A stretch of 64,000 nt of DNA from Solirubrum koreensis (GTDB lineage Bacteria > Bacteroidota > Bacteroidia > Cytophagales > Hymenobacteraceae). A program made the translations under genes and the position numbers. The stretch covers positions 434,001-498,000 of the forward strand of contig NZ_BAABHA010000001.1 of the NCBI RefSeq assembly GCF_039541855.1, written 5' to 3'. Positions 9,037-17,493 of the stretch are shown one piece after another. Position 1 is the stretch's first letter, and every line of letters begins with the position of its first letter. Under the pieces are notes generated by a model. The model had not been told where the DNA came from. It worked only from the letters and a program-made list of their open reading frames with translations, and made no database searches.

Positions 9037-9471
9037 ATGTCTTATAACGAAGACAACAACTCGGGCAAGATCCTGCTGGCCGTTCTGGCCGGCGCCAGCG
9101 CTGGCATTGTAGCCGGCCTGCTTATGGCACCAGATAAAGGCAGCGCTACCCGCGGCAACCTGAAAAACTACGCCGGCAAATACGGCGACCAGTTCGGTGA
9201 GCAACTCACTAAGCTGGGCCAGCAGTTCGATACCTCCTTTAAAGGTGTGGTAGAGAAGCTGGAAGAGCTGGGCGTAACCGGCGCCGGCAGCAGCCTGAAC
9301 ATGAAAGGCGACTGGAACACCACCAAAGGCAAACTGAAGCAGCAATACGGCCAGCTCACCGACGAAGATCTGACCTACACCGAAGGCCAGGGCGACGAGC
9401 TGGTGGGCCGCCTGCAAGAGAAGCTGGGCAAAGGCAAGCGCGAAATTGTGCGCATGCTGAACGAACTGTAG
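9037..9471 (+). CDS. YtxH domain fused to a CsbD-like domain, stress protein
   Basis: A 144-residue protein. The start at 9037 (MSYNEDNNSGKILL) is chosen over an upstream in-frame start because the paralogous gene at 9636 begins equivalently. Residues 8-32 form one glycine/alanine-rich membrane helix typical of YtxH proteins. A helical segment follows, and residues about 86-140 resemble CsbD (NMKGDWNTTKGKLKQQYGQL, then TEGQGDELVGRLQEKLGKGK). Both families are general-stress proteins in other bacteria. A short terminator follows at 9508. Confidence 0.8.
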   Translation: MSYNEDNNSGKILLAVLAGASAGIVAGLLMAPDKGSATRGNLKNYAGKYGDQFGEQLTKLGQQFDTSFKGVVEKLEELGVTGAGSSLNMKGDWNTTKGKLKQQYGQLTDEDLTYTEGQGDELVGRLQEKLGKGKREIVRMLNEL

Positions 9472-9507
9472 GCCCGGCCTGCCGTTTGCCTTGCGCTAAT
9501 GCGTAGT

Positions 9508-9543
9508 AAAAGCCCGCTGCCGCTCCGGCAGCGGGCTTTTTTT
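9508..9543 (+). terminator. Intrinsic terminator of the YtxH/CsbD gene
   Basis: Perfect 15-base arms 9508-9522 and 9526-9540 with a ctc loop, ending in a run of seven Ts (9537-9543). It sits 36 bases after the stop. Confidence 0.85.
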
Positions 9544-9635
9544 GTACAACCTTCCCCAACGTTTCGCGTTAGGAATCTACCGGCCCTTGGGCCTGATCAT
9601 TGTTCCTTCCCCAACCTCAACATCCCTGCTTCCTT

Positions 9636-10268
9636 ATGAAAGACAACAGCGGCAAAGTAATTCTCGCCCTGCTGGCCGGCGCCAGCGCAGGTATCGTAGC
9701 TGGACTGCTCATGGCTCCCGACGCGGGCACTGCCACGCGCGACAGCCTTGGCAAGTCGCTCGGTAAATTCGGCGACGACCTAAACAAACTGTTGCAGGAC
9801 GGCCTCGCGAAGTTCGACGCCATGAAAGGCGGCCAGGGCGGTCAAGGCGGCTCTAACGCCGACCGCGAAGGTGCTGAAAGCGCCCTAAGCGGTATGGGTG
9901 GATCGGGGGCTGGTAGCCGCGGAAGCAGCGGTGGCCGCTCTGGCGGCGGTACTTCGGGCGGCAGCGCTTCCGGCGGTGGTTCGTCGTCGGGTAGTGGTGC
10001 GGGTGCCTCCGGTGGCGGTAGCACGGCAGGTGGTTCTTCGTCCTCTTCGGGCGGTGGTTCTACCAGCGGCGGTTCCGGCAGCAGTGCAGGTCGTAGCTCT
10101 ACTTCCGGCAGCGGCTCGGGCACCAGCGGCGCTGGTGGCTCAGGCAGCGGCTCCTCTACTTCAGGTTCGGGTGGCGCTGGTGGCGCTTCCACGGCCAGCA
10201 CGTCGCGCAGCACCGGTGGTGCTGGCGGAGCCGGTGGCACCGAGGGCGGCAGCGGCGTAGGCAGCTAG
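9636..10268 (+). CDS. YtxH-domain protein with long Gly/Ser-rich tail
   Basis: A 210-residue protein whose first 60 residues parallel the preceding gene (MKDNSGKVILALLAGASAG..., the same membrane helix and the same LMAPD turn). From about residue 65 to the end it is almost entirely Gly, Ser, Ala and Thr, for example repeated SGGGSTSGGSG-like units. Such a tail is probably disordered and surface- or periplasm-exposed; it is also a place where repeat number can drift. The function is unknown beyond YtxH homology and likely stress response. It is probably a tandem duplicate of 9037-9471. Confidence 0.75.
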   Translation: MKDNSGKVILALLAGASAGIVAGLLMAPDAGTATRDSLGKSLGKFGDDLNKLLQDGLAKFDAMKGGQGGQGGSNADREGAESALSGMGGSGAGSRGSSGGRSGGGTSGGSASGGGSSSGSGAGASGGGSTAGGSSSSSGGGSTSGGSGSSAGRSSTSGSGSGTSGAGGSGSGSSTSGSGGAGGASTASTSRSTGGAGGAGGTEGGSGVGS

Positions 10269-10491
10269 CTAAAAGAATTTTTAACGGCGCCGTAACCCTG
10301 CGGTAACAGCCGCCGTTAAAGACAGTATAAAGTCAGTTTGAATAGAAAGCTGGATAGACTTCTTAAAGTAAAATTGCCGATTAGTAGAGCTTCTGACAGG
10401 ATTGGTTCTAAAACCTGACAGCAAAATCGTACTAGTCCATCGCACACTTCTTTAGGTAGTACCGGCCGGAATGGTAAGCTGATTTTATAAA

Positions 10492-10537
10492 GAAAGCCTC
10501 CCGCACATATTATTGGTGCGGGAGGCTTTCGATTTTT
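10492..10537 (+). terminator. Intrinsic terminator
   Basis: Perfect 15-base arms 10492-10506 and 10516-10530, a 9-base AT-rich loop and a downstream T run (10533-10537). Orientation suits the plus-strand gene ending at 10268, though it lies 224 bases away. Confidence 0.7.
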
Positions 10538-10563
10538 ACAGCTCTTCTGCACCGTATCCAAAG

Positions 10564-10599
10564 ACGCGGCCCGTCAGGTACTTACCTGACGGGCCGCGT
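10564..10599 (-). terminator. Hairpin downstream of lysS
   Basis: Perfect 16-base GC-rich arms 10564-10579 and 10584-10599 with a 4-base loop, 22 bases past the lysS stop. The U-tract is weak, so termination efficiency is uncertain. Confidence 0.6.
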
Positions 10600-10621
10600 G
10601 CGTTAAAACTATTGGGAAAGG

Positions 10622-12181
10622 TTACTTAGCTTCTTCCTGCGTTTCGGACTTAGCCGTTTCCTGCTTTTCCGGCTTCATCTGCGGGAAAAACAGCACGTCC
10701 TGAATGGAGTTCGAGTTGGTCATGATCATCGACAGGCGGTCGATACCGATACCCAGGCCCGCCGTGGGCGGCATGCCGTACTCCAAAGCACGCAGGAAGT
10801 CTTCGTCGAGCACCATGGCTTCCACGTCGCCGCGCTTGCCCAACTCCAATTGGTCCTCGAAACGCTGGCGCTGGTCGATTGGGTCGTTCAGCTCGGAGAA
10901 GGCGTTGCAGATTTCCTTGCCGTTGCACACTGCCTCGAAACGCTCCACCAAACCCGGCTTCGAGCGGTGCTTTTTCGCCAGCGGGGACATTTCGACCGGG
11001 TAATCGGTGATGAACGTGGGCTGAATCAGCTTCGGCTCCACGTGCTCCCCAAAAATTTCGTCGATGATTTTGGCCTTGCCCATGGTGGGGTCCAGCTTCA
11101 CGTGCAGCTGGGCTGCCGCTTCGCGCATCTGAGCCTCGTCCATTTCCGAAATGTCCACTCCCGTGTACTCCTTAATGGCTTCGTACATGGTGTAGCGTTT
11201 CCAGGGGCGCTGGAAGTTGATGAGGTTGTCGCCTACCTGTACTTCGGTTTTGTCGTGCAGGGCAATGGCCACACGCTCCACCATTTCCTCCACCAAGTCC
11301 ATCATCCAGTTGTAGTCTTTGTAGGCTACGTACAGCTCCATCTGGGTGAATTCCGGGTTGTGAAAGCGCGACATGCCTTCGTTGCGGAAGTCCTTTGAGA
11401 ATTCGTACACGCCGTCGAAACCACCCACGATGAGGCGCTTCAGGTATAACTCGTTGGCAATGCGCAGGTACAGCGTCATGTCCAGCGTGTTGTGGTGCGT
11501 GGTGAAGGGGCGCGCAGCGGCACCGCCGTACAGCGGCTGCAGAATGGGCGTTTCCACCTCCAGGTAGCCACGGTCGTTCAGGTAGTTGCGCATGGCCTGC
11601 ACCAGCTGCGTGCGCTTCACGAAGGTGTCGCGCACGTGGGGGTTCACCACCAAGTCCACGTAGCGCTGGCGGTAGCGGAACTCGGGGTCGGTTACCTCGT
11701 CGTAGCGCACTTTGTTGCCCTGCTCGTCGGTGGTTTCGCGTACTACCGGCAGCGGACGCAAAGCCTTCGAAAGCAGCGTAAAGCCCGTAACGTGGATGGA
11801 AGTTTCGCCCACCATTGTTTTGAACACGTGGCCCTTCACGCCGATGAAGTCGCCTAAGTCGAGCAGCTTCTTGAATACCGTGTTGTAGAGCTCCTTGTCC
11901 TCGCCGGGGCAAATTTCGTCGCGGTTTATGTAGAGCTGAATGCGGCCCGAGGCGTCCTGCAATTCGGCAAACGAGGCCTTGCCCTTGATGCGCACCGACA
12001 TGAGGCGGCCGGCCAGGCTCACGTCCTGGAAGTTGTTCAGCTCGGGGTGGTAGTTGTCGTGAATTTCCTTGGCGTAGAAATTCACATCGAACAGCTCGGA
12101 AGGGTAGGGCTCGATGCCCAGTTGCTGAAGCTCGTCCAGCTTCTGACGACGGATAAGCTCCTGTTCGCTGAGGTGATGCAT
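10622..12181 (-). CDS. lysS: Lysyl-tRNA synthetase, class II
   Basis: A 519-residue class II LysRS that charges tRNA-Lys for translation. It has the N-terminal OB-fold anticodon-binding domain (residues about 55-160, with VSLAGRLMSVRIKGKASFAE) and the class II core: FRNEGMSRFHNPEFTQME (motif 2) and GLGIGIDRLSMIMTN near residue 485 (motif 3). The C-terminal tail after FFPQMKPEKQ is a charged extension of about 12 residues. Length is typical. A -7 promoter element lies upstream at 12226. Confidence 0.97.
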   Translation of the reverse strand: MHHLSEQELIRRQKLDELQQLGIEPYPSELFDVNFYAKEIHDNYHPELNNFQDVSLAGRLMSVRIKGKASFAELQDASGRIQLYINRDEICPGEDKELYNTVFKKLLDLGDFIGVKGHVFKTMVGETSIHVTGFTLLSKALRPLPVVRETTDEQGNKVRYDEVTDPEFRYRQRYVDLVVNPHVRDTFVKRTQLVQAMRNYLNDRGYLEVETPILQPLYGGAAARPFTTHHNTLDMTLYLRIANELYLKRLIVGGFDGVYEFSKDFRNEGMSRFHNPEFTQMELYVAYKDYNWMMDLVEEMVERVAIALHDKTEVQVGDNLINFQRPWKRYTMYEAIKEYTGVDISEMDEAQMREAAAQLHVKLDPTMGKAKIIDEIFGEHVEPKLIQPTFITDYPVEMSPLAKKHRSKPGLVERFEAVCNGKEICNAFSELNDPIDQRQRFEDQLELGKRGDVEAMVLDEDFLRALEYGMPPTAGLGIGIDRLSMIMTNSNSIQDVLFFPQMKPEKQETAKSETQEEAK

Positions 12182-12225
12182 AAGGCGGGGTTGAGGCGGC
12201 CGTTGCGGCCGGCAAAGTCAAGCTG

Positions 12226-12233
12226 CAAAGATA
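12226..12233 (-). promoter_or_regulatory. -7 promoter element of lysS
   Basis: On the minus strand this reads TATCTTTG, an exact TAnnTTTG Bacteroidota -7 element, 45 bases upstream of the lysS start. No well-spaced -33 TTTG is visible. Confidence 0.5.
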
Positions 12234-12302
12234 GACCGCGGATGGGCAATGATGGTAGCTGCCTAACAAGAGCAGCTTCATTGTGTTGCTGGGCCCAAAA
12301 CA

Positions 12303-12331
12303 AAAAACGCTGGCCCAGTGGACCAGCGTTT
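12303..12331 (-). terminator. Intrinsic terminator of the 12370-13410 gene
   Basis: 9-base arms 12305-12313 and 12323-12331 with a 9-base loop; on the minus strand the stem is followed by a run of Us (complement of 12302-12307). Confidence 0.7.
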
Positions 12332-12369
12332 ACGTGTATATGCAGTTGTGTCTAGTATAAGCAGTGCGG

Positions 12370-13410
12370 TTAAGCAGCCATGCCCATCTGCGGCGTTTCC
12401 GTCAGCACCGGCTCAATGCGGTTGCGCAGGCGCTCGGTCACAAAGCTATTCTGCAAGTGCTGGGGCAGGTTAGCCACCAGCTCCTGGTAGCGCTGCAGGC
12501 CCAGAGCCTTGGCCACGTAGGTCTCGTGAATGCCGTTCAGGTAGCTCACAATGTCCAGCAGCGACTGGTGGAACAGGTTGAAGTCGATGTCGGCTTCCAC
12601 GTAACGCTCAATCTCACGGCTGGTCTGCGAAATGCGCAGGCGGCCCAGCAGGTCGAAAATGGTGGTGTAACCGAGGCGCCACGTAATCTGCTGCCAGTGT
12701 TGCGCCGTCCACTTATCGAGCAGTTTGCCCGTCTTTTGGCTGCGCAGGGCCGTGTTAGGGTTGGCCTGCACTTGCTGACGCACGCCTACAGCCTTCTGCT
12801 TGCGGGTGGTGCGCAGGAACTGCCCAATCTGGGCCTGGGCATCAATAGCCTTGCCGGCAATCTGCAGCCCGGCCTTGTAACCAGCCAGCGGCAAACGGTG
12901 GATGCTGAAGTCTCCATACGAGCCAGCAGCGTAAAACGACACCGGGCGAGGGTAGGCATTGCGTACCACTAAGCGACCTACTTCGCGGCGAATAAGCGAA
13001 GGATTGTTGGTACGCACACCGGTCGTGTACAGGAAGGCTTGTAAGCCCGCCGTAACGGCATGGTACGCCTGCGGGAACGTCCAGTGCAGCGCGTGGCGCA
13101 GGTAGTCTTCGTTGCCGAGCTCGGCAGTAGCGCGCAAGGCATACTCAGTGCTCCAGCAGTTAATCAGCATCTTCTCCACCGCAGCCAGGTCGGCCTCGGT
13201 TAGCTCAGCCTGGTGGGCCCGGAAAAAAGGAAGGTGCTGCAGGCCCCCAGCGGCATCATCCGCCTCGCGAATATGGTAGCTCAGGGCGAAGAAGTAGTTG
13301 AGGAACACCTGAGCCGGGATGGACTTGCGCCATGCCTCATCGTGCTGGGGCGTGGCCTCGTCGGCAGCTTGCAGGTGCAGGATGTTATCGTTCAGAAGTT
13401 CGTTCGTCAT
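12370..13410 (-). CDS. Unknown protein, largely alpha-helical
   Basis: 346 residues from ATG 13410; two further in-frame ATGs lie a few codons upstream. No signal peptide, no membrane segment and no family I recognise. It is rich in Gln, Ala, Leu and His. A stretch around residues 115-145 (HALHWTFPQAYHAVTAGLQA) loosely recalls the helix of HEPN-type proteins where an AYxAV core packs, but the RxxxxH motif of active HEPN RNases is not evident. Its promoter region (13411-13560) is unusually AT-rich, and the gene is followed by its own terminator. It may be restricted to Hymenobacter relatives. Confidence 0.7.
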   Translation of the reverse strand: MTNELLNDNILHLQAADEATPQHDEAWRKSIPAQVFLNYFFALSYHIREADDAAGGLQHLPFFRAHQAELTEADLAAVEKMLINCWSTEYALRATAELGNEDYLRHALHWTFPQAYHAVTAGLQAFLYTTGVRTNNPSLIRREVGRLVVRNAYPRPVSFYAAGSYGDFSIHRLPLAGYKAGLQIAGKAIDAQAQIGQFLRTTRKQKAVGVRQQVQANPNTALRSQKTGKLLDKWTAQHWQQITWRLGYTTIFDLLGRLRISQTSREIERYVEADIDFNLFHQSLLDIVSYLNGIHETYVAKALGLQRYQELVANLPQHLQNSFVTERLRNRIEPVLTETPQMGMAA

Positions 13411-13612
13411 ATTCATACATGCACAACGCATTGGGTAGCGTTTGAGTGCCAAAATACTAAAAAAATTAGAGCTAAATTTTGTAGTTTTTAACGTTGATAA
13501 TCAAGTGGTTATTTAGTGAATGAATAAAATGGTTAGGAGAGATAATGCGTTCTTGAAAGTTGCCCGCTGATGATGCTGTAAATGCCGTTTTTGAGAGCAT
13601 ATCCCAGACCAC

Positions 13613-13668
13613 AACAGGTCCAAAAAAGCCCCTGTACCATGGGGTACAGGGGCTTTTTTGGACCTGTT
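13613..13668 (-). terminator. Long perfect hairpin terminator behind the S41 protease gene
   Basis: Perfectly complementary 26-base arms 13613-13638 and 13643-13668 with a 4-base loop (atgg), starting 9 bases past the protease stop. It contains internal runs of A and T that supply a U-tract in either direction. Confidence 0.8.
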
Positions 13669-13676
13669 AAGAAGTT

Positions 13677-15809
13677 CTAACGCTTGGTCACGCCCGAGTT
13701 AAGTTGGTCGTTCACCACGGCTACTGCTTCGCGCAGGTTAATGTCTTTCACCAAGTTCTTGGTAAGACGACGTACGCGGTTCTGCTTAACGGTATCCGAC
13801 TGCACCGCGCGCAAGTCAGCGGGCAGCGGAGCAATGTTCAGGGCAGAGGCGGTCTTCTGCGACTCCTCGTAGCGCTTCGACTCGGCCTTGGCCTGCTCTT
13901 GCTCGGCGCGGAATTTGGCGAGGTTCAACGATACCATGGTGTCATCCTTACGCTTGCGCATGCGAGCCACAATGTCCTGTACCGTTTTAAAGCTGGGGCT
14001 GGCGGCAACGCGGGCTGCGCTGGCAGTACGCAGCTTGTCGATAGACGGCGGCTGGTTCCAGGCACGGTAGCGGGCCGGGCTGATTTCGTCCCACTTCAAC
14101 GGGTAATCGGTGTCTTTTTCGCCTTGGTCGAGGTAGCTGTCGGCGCCGGGCAGCAGGATATCGGGCGTTACGCCTTTAAACTGCGTGGAGCCACCGTTAA
14201 TGCGGTAGAACTTCTGAGTCGTCAGCTTCAGCGAGCCGAACGGCTTGATAGCGTTAAACTCAGCGGGCAGAGCATCATCGAGGTTGAAAATGCGCTGTAC
14301 CGTGCCTTTGCCGTAGGTGCTGGTAGAGCCCATTACCACGCCGCGCTTGTAGTCCTGCACGGCAGCAGCCAGAATTTCCGAGGCCGAAGCGCTGTACTTG
14401 TTTACTAGTACCACCAAGGGGCCGCCGTATTGCACACGCGGGTCACGGTCGTTCATTACCTGGGCTGCGCCCTGGGGCGAGCGTACCTGCACCACGGGGC
14501 CATTGTCAATGAAGAGGCCCACCATGTCTACGGCATCCGACAAAGAGCCGCCGCCGTTGTTGCGCAAGTCGAGAATGACGCCCTGCACGTTTTCCTGCTT
14601 GAGTTTCTCCAACTCTTTCTTCACGTCGTCGGCCGAGCTACGGCCGCCGTTGTCGTTAAAGTCAGCATAGAAAGCAGGCAGGTGAATGTAACCCACCTTC
14701 TTGCCGCCGTTGTCGATGGTAGCCGACTGAGCGAATTTCTCTTCCAAAATCACCACGTCGCGCACGATGGGAATAACCTGCATGCTGCCGTCGGCTTTCT
14801 TCACCGTGAGGCGAACTTCTGTGCCTTTGGGGCCACGGATGTAGGTAATGGCCTTATCAAGACGCATGCCTTCGATGGAAATCGGTTCGGCAGGGCCCTG
14901 GGCCACCCGCTGAATAATGTCGCCTACTTTCAACTGGCCCTGGCGGTAAGAAGCCGAACCAGGTACGATGTCGGCCACCTTGATCTGACCGTCTTTCTGC
15001 TGCAACGTGGCGCCAATTCCCTCGAAGCGGCCGGTCATTTCAATGTCGAACGACTCCTTGTCGCGCGGGGCGAAGTACTCCGTGTGGGGGTCGTAGGTAT
15101 TGGCAATGGTGTTAGCCCACAGGGCCAACCGGTCGTTATCGTCGTTTTGCAACAGGTCGTTAAACTGCTCATCGAAGTTCTTCAGCACGCGCTTACGAGC
15201 CTCGGCTTCCATTTCGGTAGCCGAAAGGGCAGGCGTAGCTGCTTTCTTCGGGTCACGCTTGGTTTGTTCCTCCTGAATTTCAGACAGGCGAATCAGCGTC
15301 TGATACTTCACGTACTTGCGCCACTCTTCGCGCTGGGCAGCCGCATCGGCCGGAAACTGAGCTTTATCGGGGTCGGTCTGAAACGACTCTTCGGCGGTAA
15401 AGTCCATCGGCTTGCTAAGCAAGTCGCGGTACAGGGCCTGCACGTCTTTGGAACGCTGCTTGGTAAGCTGCGAAGCCAAATCCACGAACTCATGCGAACC
15501 GCGGCGTACCTGGTCGTCAATATCGGTTTGGTACTTGCGCAACTGGGCTACATCCGACTGCAAGAGAAATTTCTTGGCGTAGTCGATGCGCTTCAGGTAC
15601 AGGTCGAACACCCGGCGCGAGAAGTTATCATCAATCTGCTCAGGCTGGTAGTGAGCTGCGCTCAAGCCCTGTAACATGGCTTTGATGAGTACCTCTTCCT
15701 TTTGCGGAACGATGGCGTCGTGGCCGCGGTAGAGCTTGTATGAAGCCAGTACGAACACAGCCGCGACAACGGCAGCGTACAGACCTATGCGAAAGCGGGA
15801 AAATAGCAT
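13677..15809 (-). CDS. Tail-specific S41 protease (Prc/CtpA type)
   Basis: 710 residues from the start at 15809, which opens a signal-anchor (MLFSRFRIGLYAAVVAAVFVLASYKLY). An N-terminal helical domain (to about 220) precedes a PDZ domain (GIGATLQQKDGQIKVADIVPG...). The S41 protease core has LRNNGGGSLSDAVDMVG, the serine in NKYSASASEIL and the lysine of the Ser-Lys dyad in STYGKGTVQ. A long C-terminal helical domain follows, as in E. coli Prc. It should cleave periplasmic proteins from their C termini. Followed by a very strong terminator. Confidence 0.95.
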   Translation of the reverse strand: MLFSRFRIGLYAAVVAAVFVLASYKLYRGHDAIVPQKEEVLIKAMLQGLSAAHYQPEQIDDNFSRRVFDLYLKRIDYAKKFLLQSDVAQLRKYQTDIDDQVRRGSHEFVDLASQLTKQRSKDVQALYRDLLSKPMDFTAEESFQTDPDKAQFPADAAAQREEWRKYVKYQTLIRLSEIQEEQTKRDPKKAATPALSATEMEAEARKRVLKNFDEQFNDLLQNDDNDRLALWANTIANTYDPHTEYFAPRDKESFDIEMTGRFEGIGATLQQKDGQIKVADIVPGSASYRQGQLKVGDIIQRVAQGPAEPISIEGMRLDKAITYIRGPKGTEVRLTVKKADGSMQVIPIVRDVVILEEKFAQSATIDNGGKKVGYIHLPAFYADFNDNGGRSSADDVKKELEKLKQENVQGVILDLRNNGGGSLSDAVDMVGLFIDNGPVVQVRSPQGAAQVMNDRDPRVQYGGPLVVLVNKYSASASEILAAAVQDYKRGVVMGSTSTYGKGTVQRIFNLDDALPAEFNAIKPFGSLKLTTQKFYRINGGSTQFKGVTPDILLPGADSYLDQGEKDTDYPLKWDEISPARYRAWNQPPSIDKLRTASAARVAASPSFKTVQDIVARMRKRKDDTMVSLNLAKFRAEQEQAKAESKRYEESQKTASALNIAPLPADLRAVQSDTVKQNRVRRLTKNLVKDINLREAVAVVNDQLNSGVTKR

Positions 15810-15957
15810 GAGAAAGCAGCAAAAAAGTGTCTGAACAAACATACGCAAAAGCCGCCCGCAGGGGTGAAAGGGCCGGAACAAGTTGCGCCGCTTTTCTTCT
15901 TAACGATGTCGGGATGCCAATAAGTGCCCTAGTTTAGGTACCGGCCTATATAGAAAC

Positions 15958-15991
15958 AAAAAAGCCTCCCCGGTTGCGGGGAGGCTTTTTT
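15958..15991 (-). terminator. Intrinsic terminator of the general-stress gene
   Basis: Perfect 14-base arms 15958-15971 and 15978-15991 with a 6-base loop; A and T runs on both sides. It lies 20 bases downstream of the gene ending at 16011. Confidence 0.8.
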
Positions 15992-16010
15992 AACTAAACT
16001 AAAAAGAAGG

Positions 16011-16826
16011 CTAGTAGTAGATACGGTCACCGTTGTTGCGACGGAATTCGTCTTGCAGGTGACGAGCGTCTTCGTCGTTGCGGGGGCGTACGCCCATTAC
16101 AATGCCGCCGTTCTTAATGTCGTGCTCGTATTCAGCAGCACGCTCTTCGGGAATGCCCGAGCCTACCAAGGCGCCTACCAGGCCACCTGTCAGACCACCG
16201 GCACCAGCGCCAGCCAGCGCAGCAGCCAGAGGACCAGCTACAATCAGGCCCAGGCCTGGCAGTGCTACCGACGTACCGATGGCGGCAATGGCGCCAATTA
16301 CGGCACCAGCCGTGCCACCAATGGCTGAACCTACACCAGCGCCTTCCATGGCTTTGTTGCCAAGGTCAGAATCAGGCGTATGGTCGCCGAAGTGCGTTTT
16401 GCGGGTGTCGTCAGACATCAGCACGTTCACATCGTCCTTGGTGTAACCGCGCGACGACAGCGAGCTATAAGCACGCTCGGCCGAGTCACGGTCGCGGAAG
16501 GTCGAGGTCAGGTAGCCGCCCGAGGACGAGCCGCCTTGCGTATTAGCGCTGCCGTACTGCGAACCGGTAGTAGAGCCCATGTTGCTGTTGCCCATCGACG
16601 AGCCCGAGTTCGACATGTTCGAGGAATTCATATCAGTTCCCGAGTTTACCGGGGTGCCCGACGACGTGTTGCTGCTCGAGTTGATACCCGTGCTGCCCAT
16701 TGAGCCGCTACCGGAATGCTGCGTAGAGCCGTAGCCAGCGCCAGCACCCGTGCCTTGCGTGTTAGGATTCATGCTCGAGCCAGTGCCGGGGGTGTTGCCC
16801 ATGTTGGAGGTGTTGTCGGTATTCAT
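16011..16826 (-). CDS. General stress protein (YflT-like) with Ser/Asn/Gly-rich N terminus
   Basis: A 271-residue protein. Residues 1 to about 100 are low complexity (Asn, Ser, Gly, Met, Thr). Then comes a heat-induced stress-protein domain (YLTSTFRDRDSAERAYSSL, RGYTKDDVNVLMSDD), a glycine zipper-like hydrophobic hairpin (VGSAIGGTAGAVIGAIAAIG, then GPLAAALAGAGAGGLTGGLV) and a C-terminal repeat of the same type (EERAAEYEHDIKNGGIVMGV). The pattern fits the general-stress family of YflT/17M. Its glycine-zipper region could insert in a membrane. Confidence 0.75.
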   Translation of the reverse strand: MNTDNTSNMGNTPGTGSSMNPNTQGTGAGAGYGSTQHSGSGSMGSTGINSSSNTSSGTPVNSGTDMNSSNMSNSGSSMGNSNMGSTTGSQYGSANTQGGSSSGGYLTSTFRDRDSAERAYSSLSSRGYTKDDVNVLMSDDTRKTHFGDHTPDSDLGNKAMEGAGVGSAIGGTAGAVIGAIAAIGTSVALPGLGLIVAGPLAAALAGAGAGGLTGGLVGALVGSGIPEERAAEYEHDIKNGGIVMGVRPRNDEDARHLQDEFRRNNGDRIYY

Positions 16827-17013
16827 GAGGTTGTGGTGTATGTGAAGGGAAGGATGAGAGAAACAAACGGAAATCCGTCACCAGCCGAGTAGCCGATGCG
16901 GGCCCCGTTAGCACCCTTAACGAGTGGTTTCCGGTCGGGGTTACAACCGACCGTGTCTAAATCCAACTTTCACGTACCAACCTCCTGGGTTGACCGCCTA
17001 CAATGCTGCAGTA

Positions 17014-17382
17014 TTACGAGAAGCTGTTGAAGTTCTCGTCGTTGCGCCAGAAGGCACGGCATTCCTGCCGTAGAGAGGGCAAGAACTCTGGGTTTTGCTT
17101 TAGCTCGCGCCACGTGCCCATGCCCATCCGTTCACAAAGCTTAAAGAACGAGTCGCCCTGTCCTTTAGAACCTTCCACTTTCACCAAGCAGCTGAGAATG
17201 GGACGACCAGCGGCGTGTTCGGTATCGGAAATCTCGGCCAGAATTTCGTTGAGCCGCGATTTTTCGTGCGATACGTCAAGGTTGAGACCCAACTCGGCTT
17301 CCTGCACCAAGGTGAGGTAGCTGACCGTGCCGGTCTGGTTGCGGGAAATGTTAATCAGGTAGCGTCGAATTCGCGCGTTCAT
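17014..17382 (-). CDS. Conserved hypothetical protein
   Basis: 122 residues, soluble, starting MNARIRRYLINISRNQTGTVSYLTLVQEAEL. A first helical part is followed by a C-terminal half with GDSFFKLCERMGMGTWRELKQNPEF. I recall proteins of this kind in Bacteroidota only as hypothetical. No catalytic pattern is evident. It lies downstream of the proline dehydrogenase terminator and probably has its own promoter. Confidence 0.6.
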   Translation of the reverse strand: MNARIRRYLINISRNQTGTVSYLTLVQEAELGLNLDVSHEKSRLNEILAEISDTEHAAGRPILSCLVKVEGSKGQGDSFFKLCERMGMGTWRELKQNPEFLPSLRQECRAFWRNDENFNSFS

Positions 17383-17426
17383 CGGGGGTGAGCGAGTAGG
17401 GAAGCAGAAACGGGCTCGGAAAATAC

Positions 17427-17467
17427 AAAAAAAGACCCGCCGCGCCGGAAAATATCCAACGCGGCGG
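17427..17467 (-). terminator. Intrinsic terminator of the proline dehydrogenase gene
   Basis: 8-base GC arms 17437-17444 and 17460-17467 with a 15-base loop; on the minus strand the stem is followed by a run of Us from the A tract at 17427-17433. Confidence 0.65.
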
Positions 17468-17493
17468 AACGTTGCGCCAAAATTGTGCCGGCT

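Larger units (their letters stand above)
10269..10621. other. Intergenic region with two hairpins
   Basis: 353 bases with no convincing gene. A minus-strand frame (10316-10561) runs through the terminator stem and resembles nothing known. The region holds a plus-oriented terminator (10492-10537) and a hairpin behind lysS (10564-10599). Confidence 0.6.

Noticed and set aside
10316..10561. Small minus-strand reading frame before lysS
   Set aside because: It runs through a terminator stem, lacks homology and has biased composition; treated as chance.
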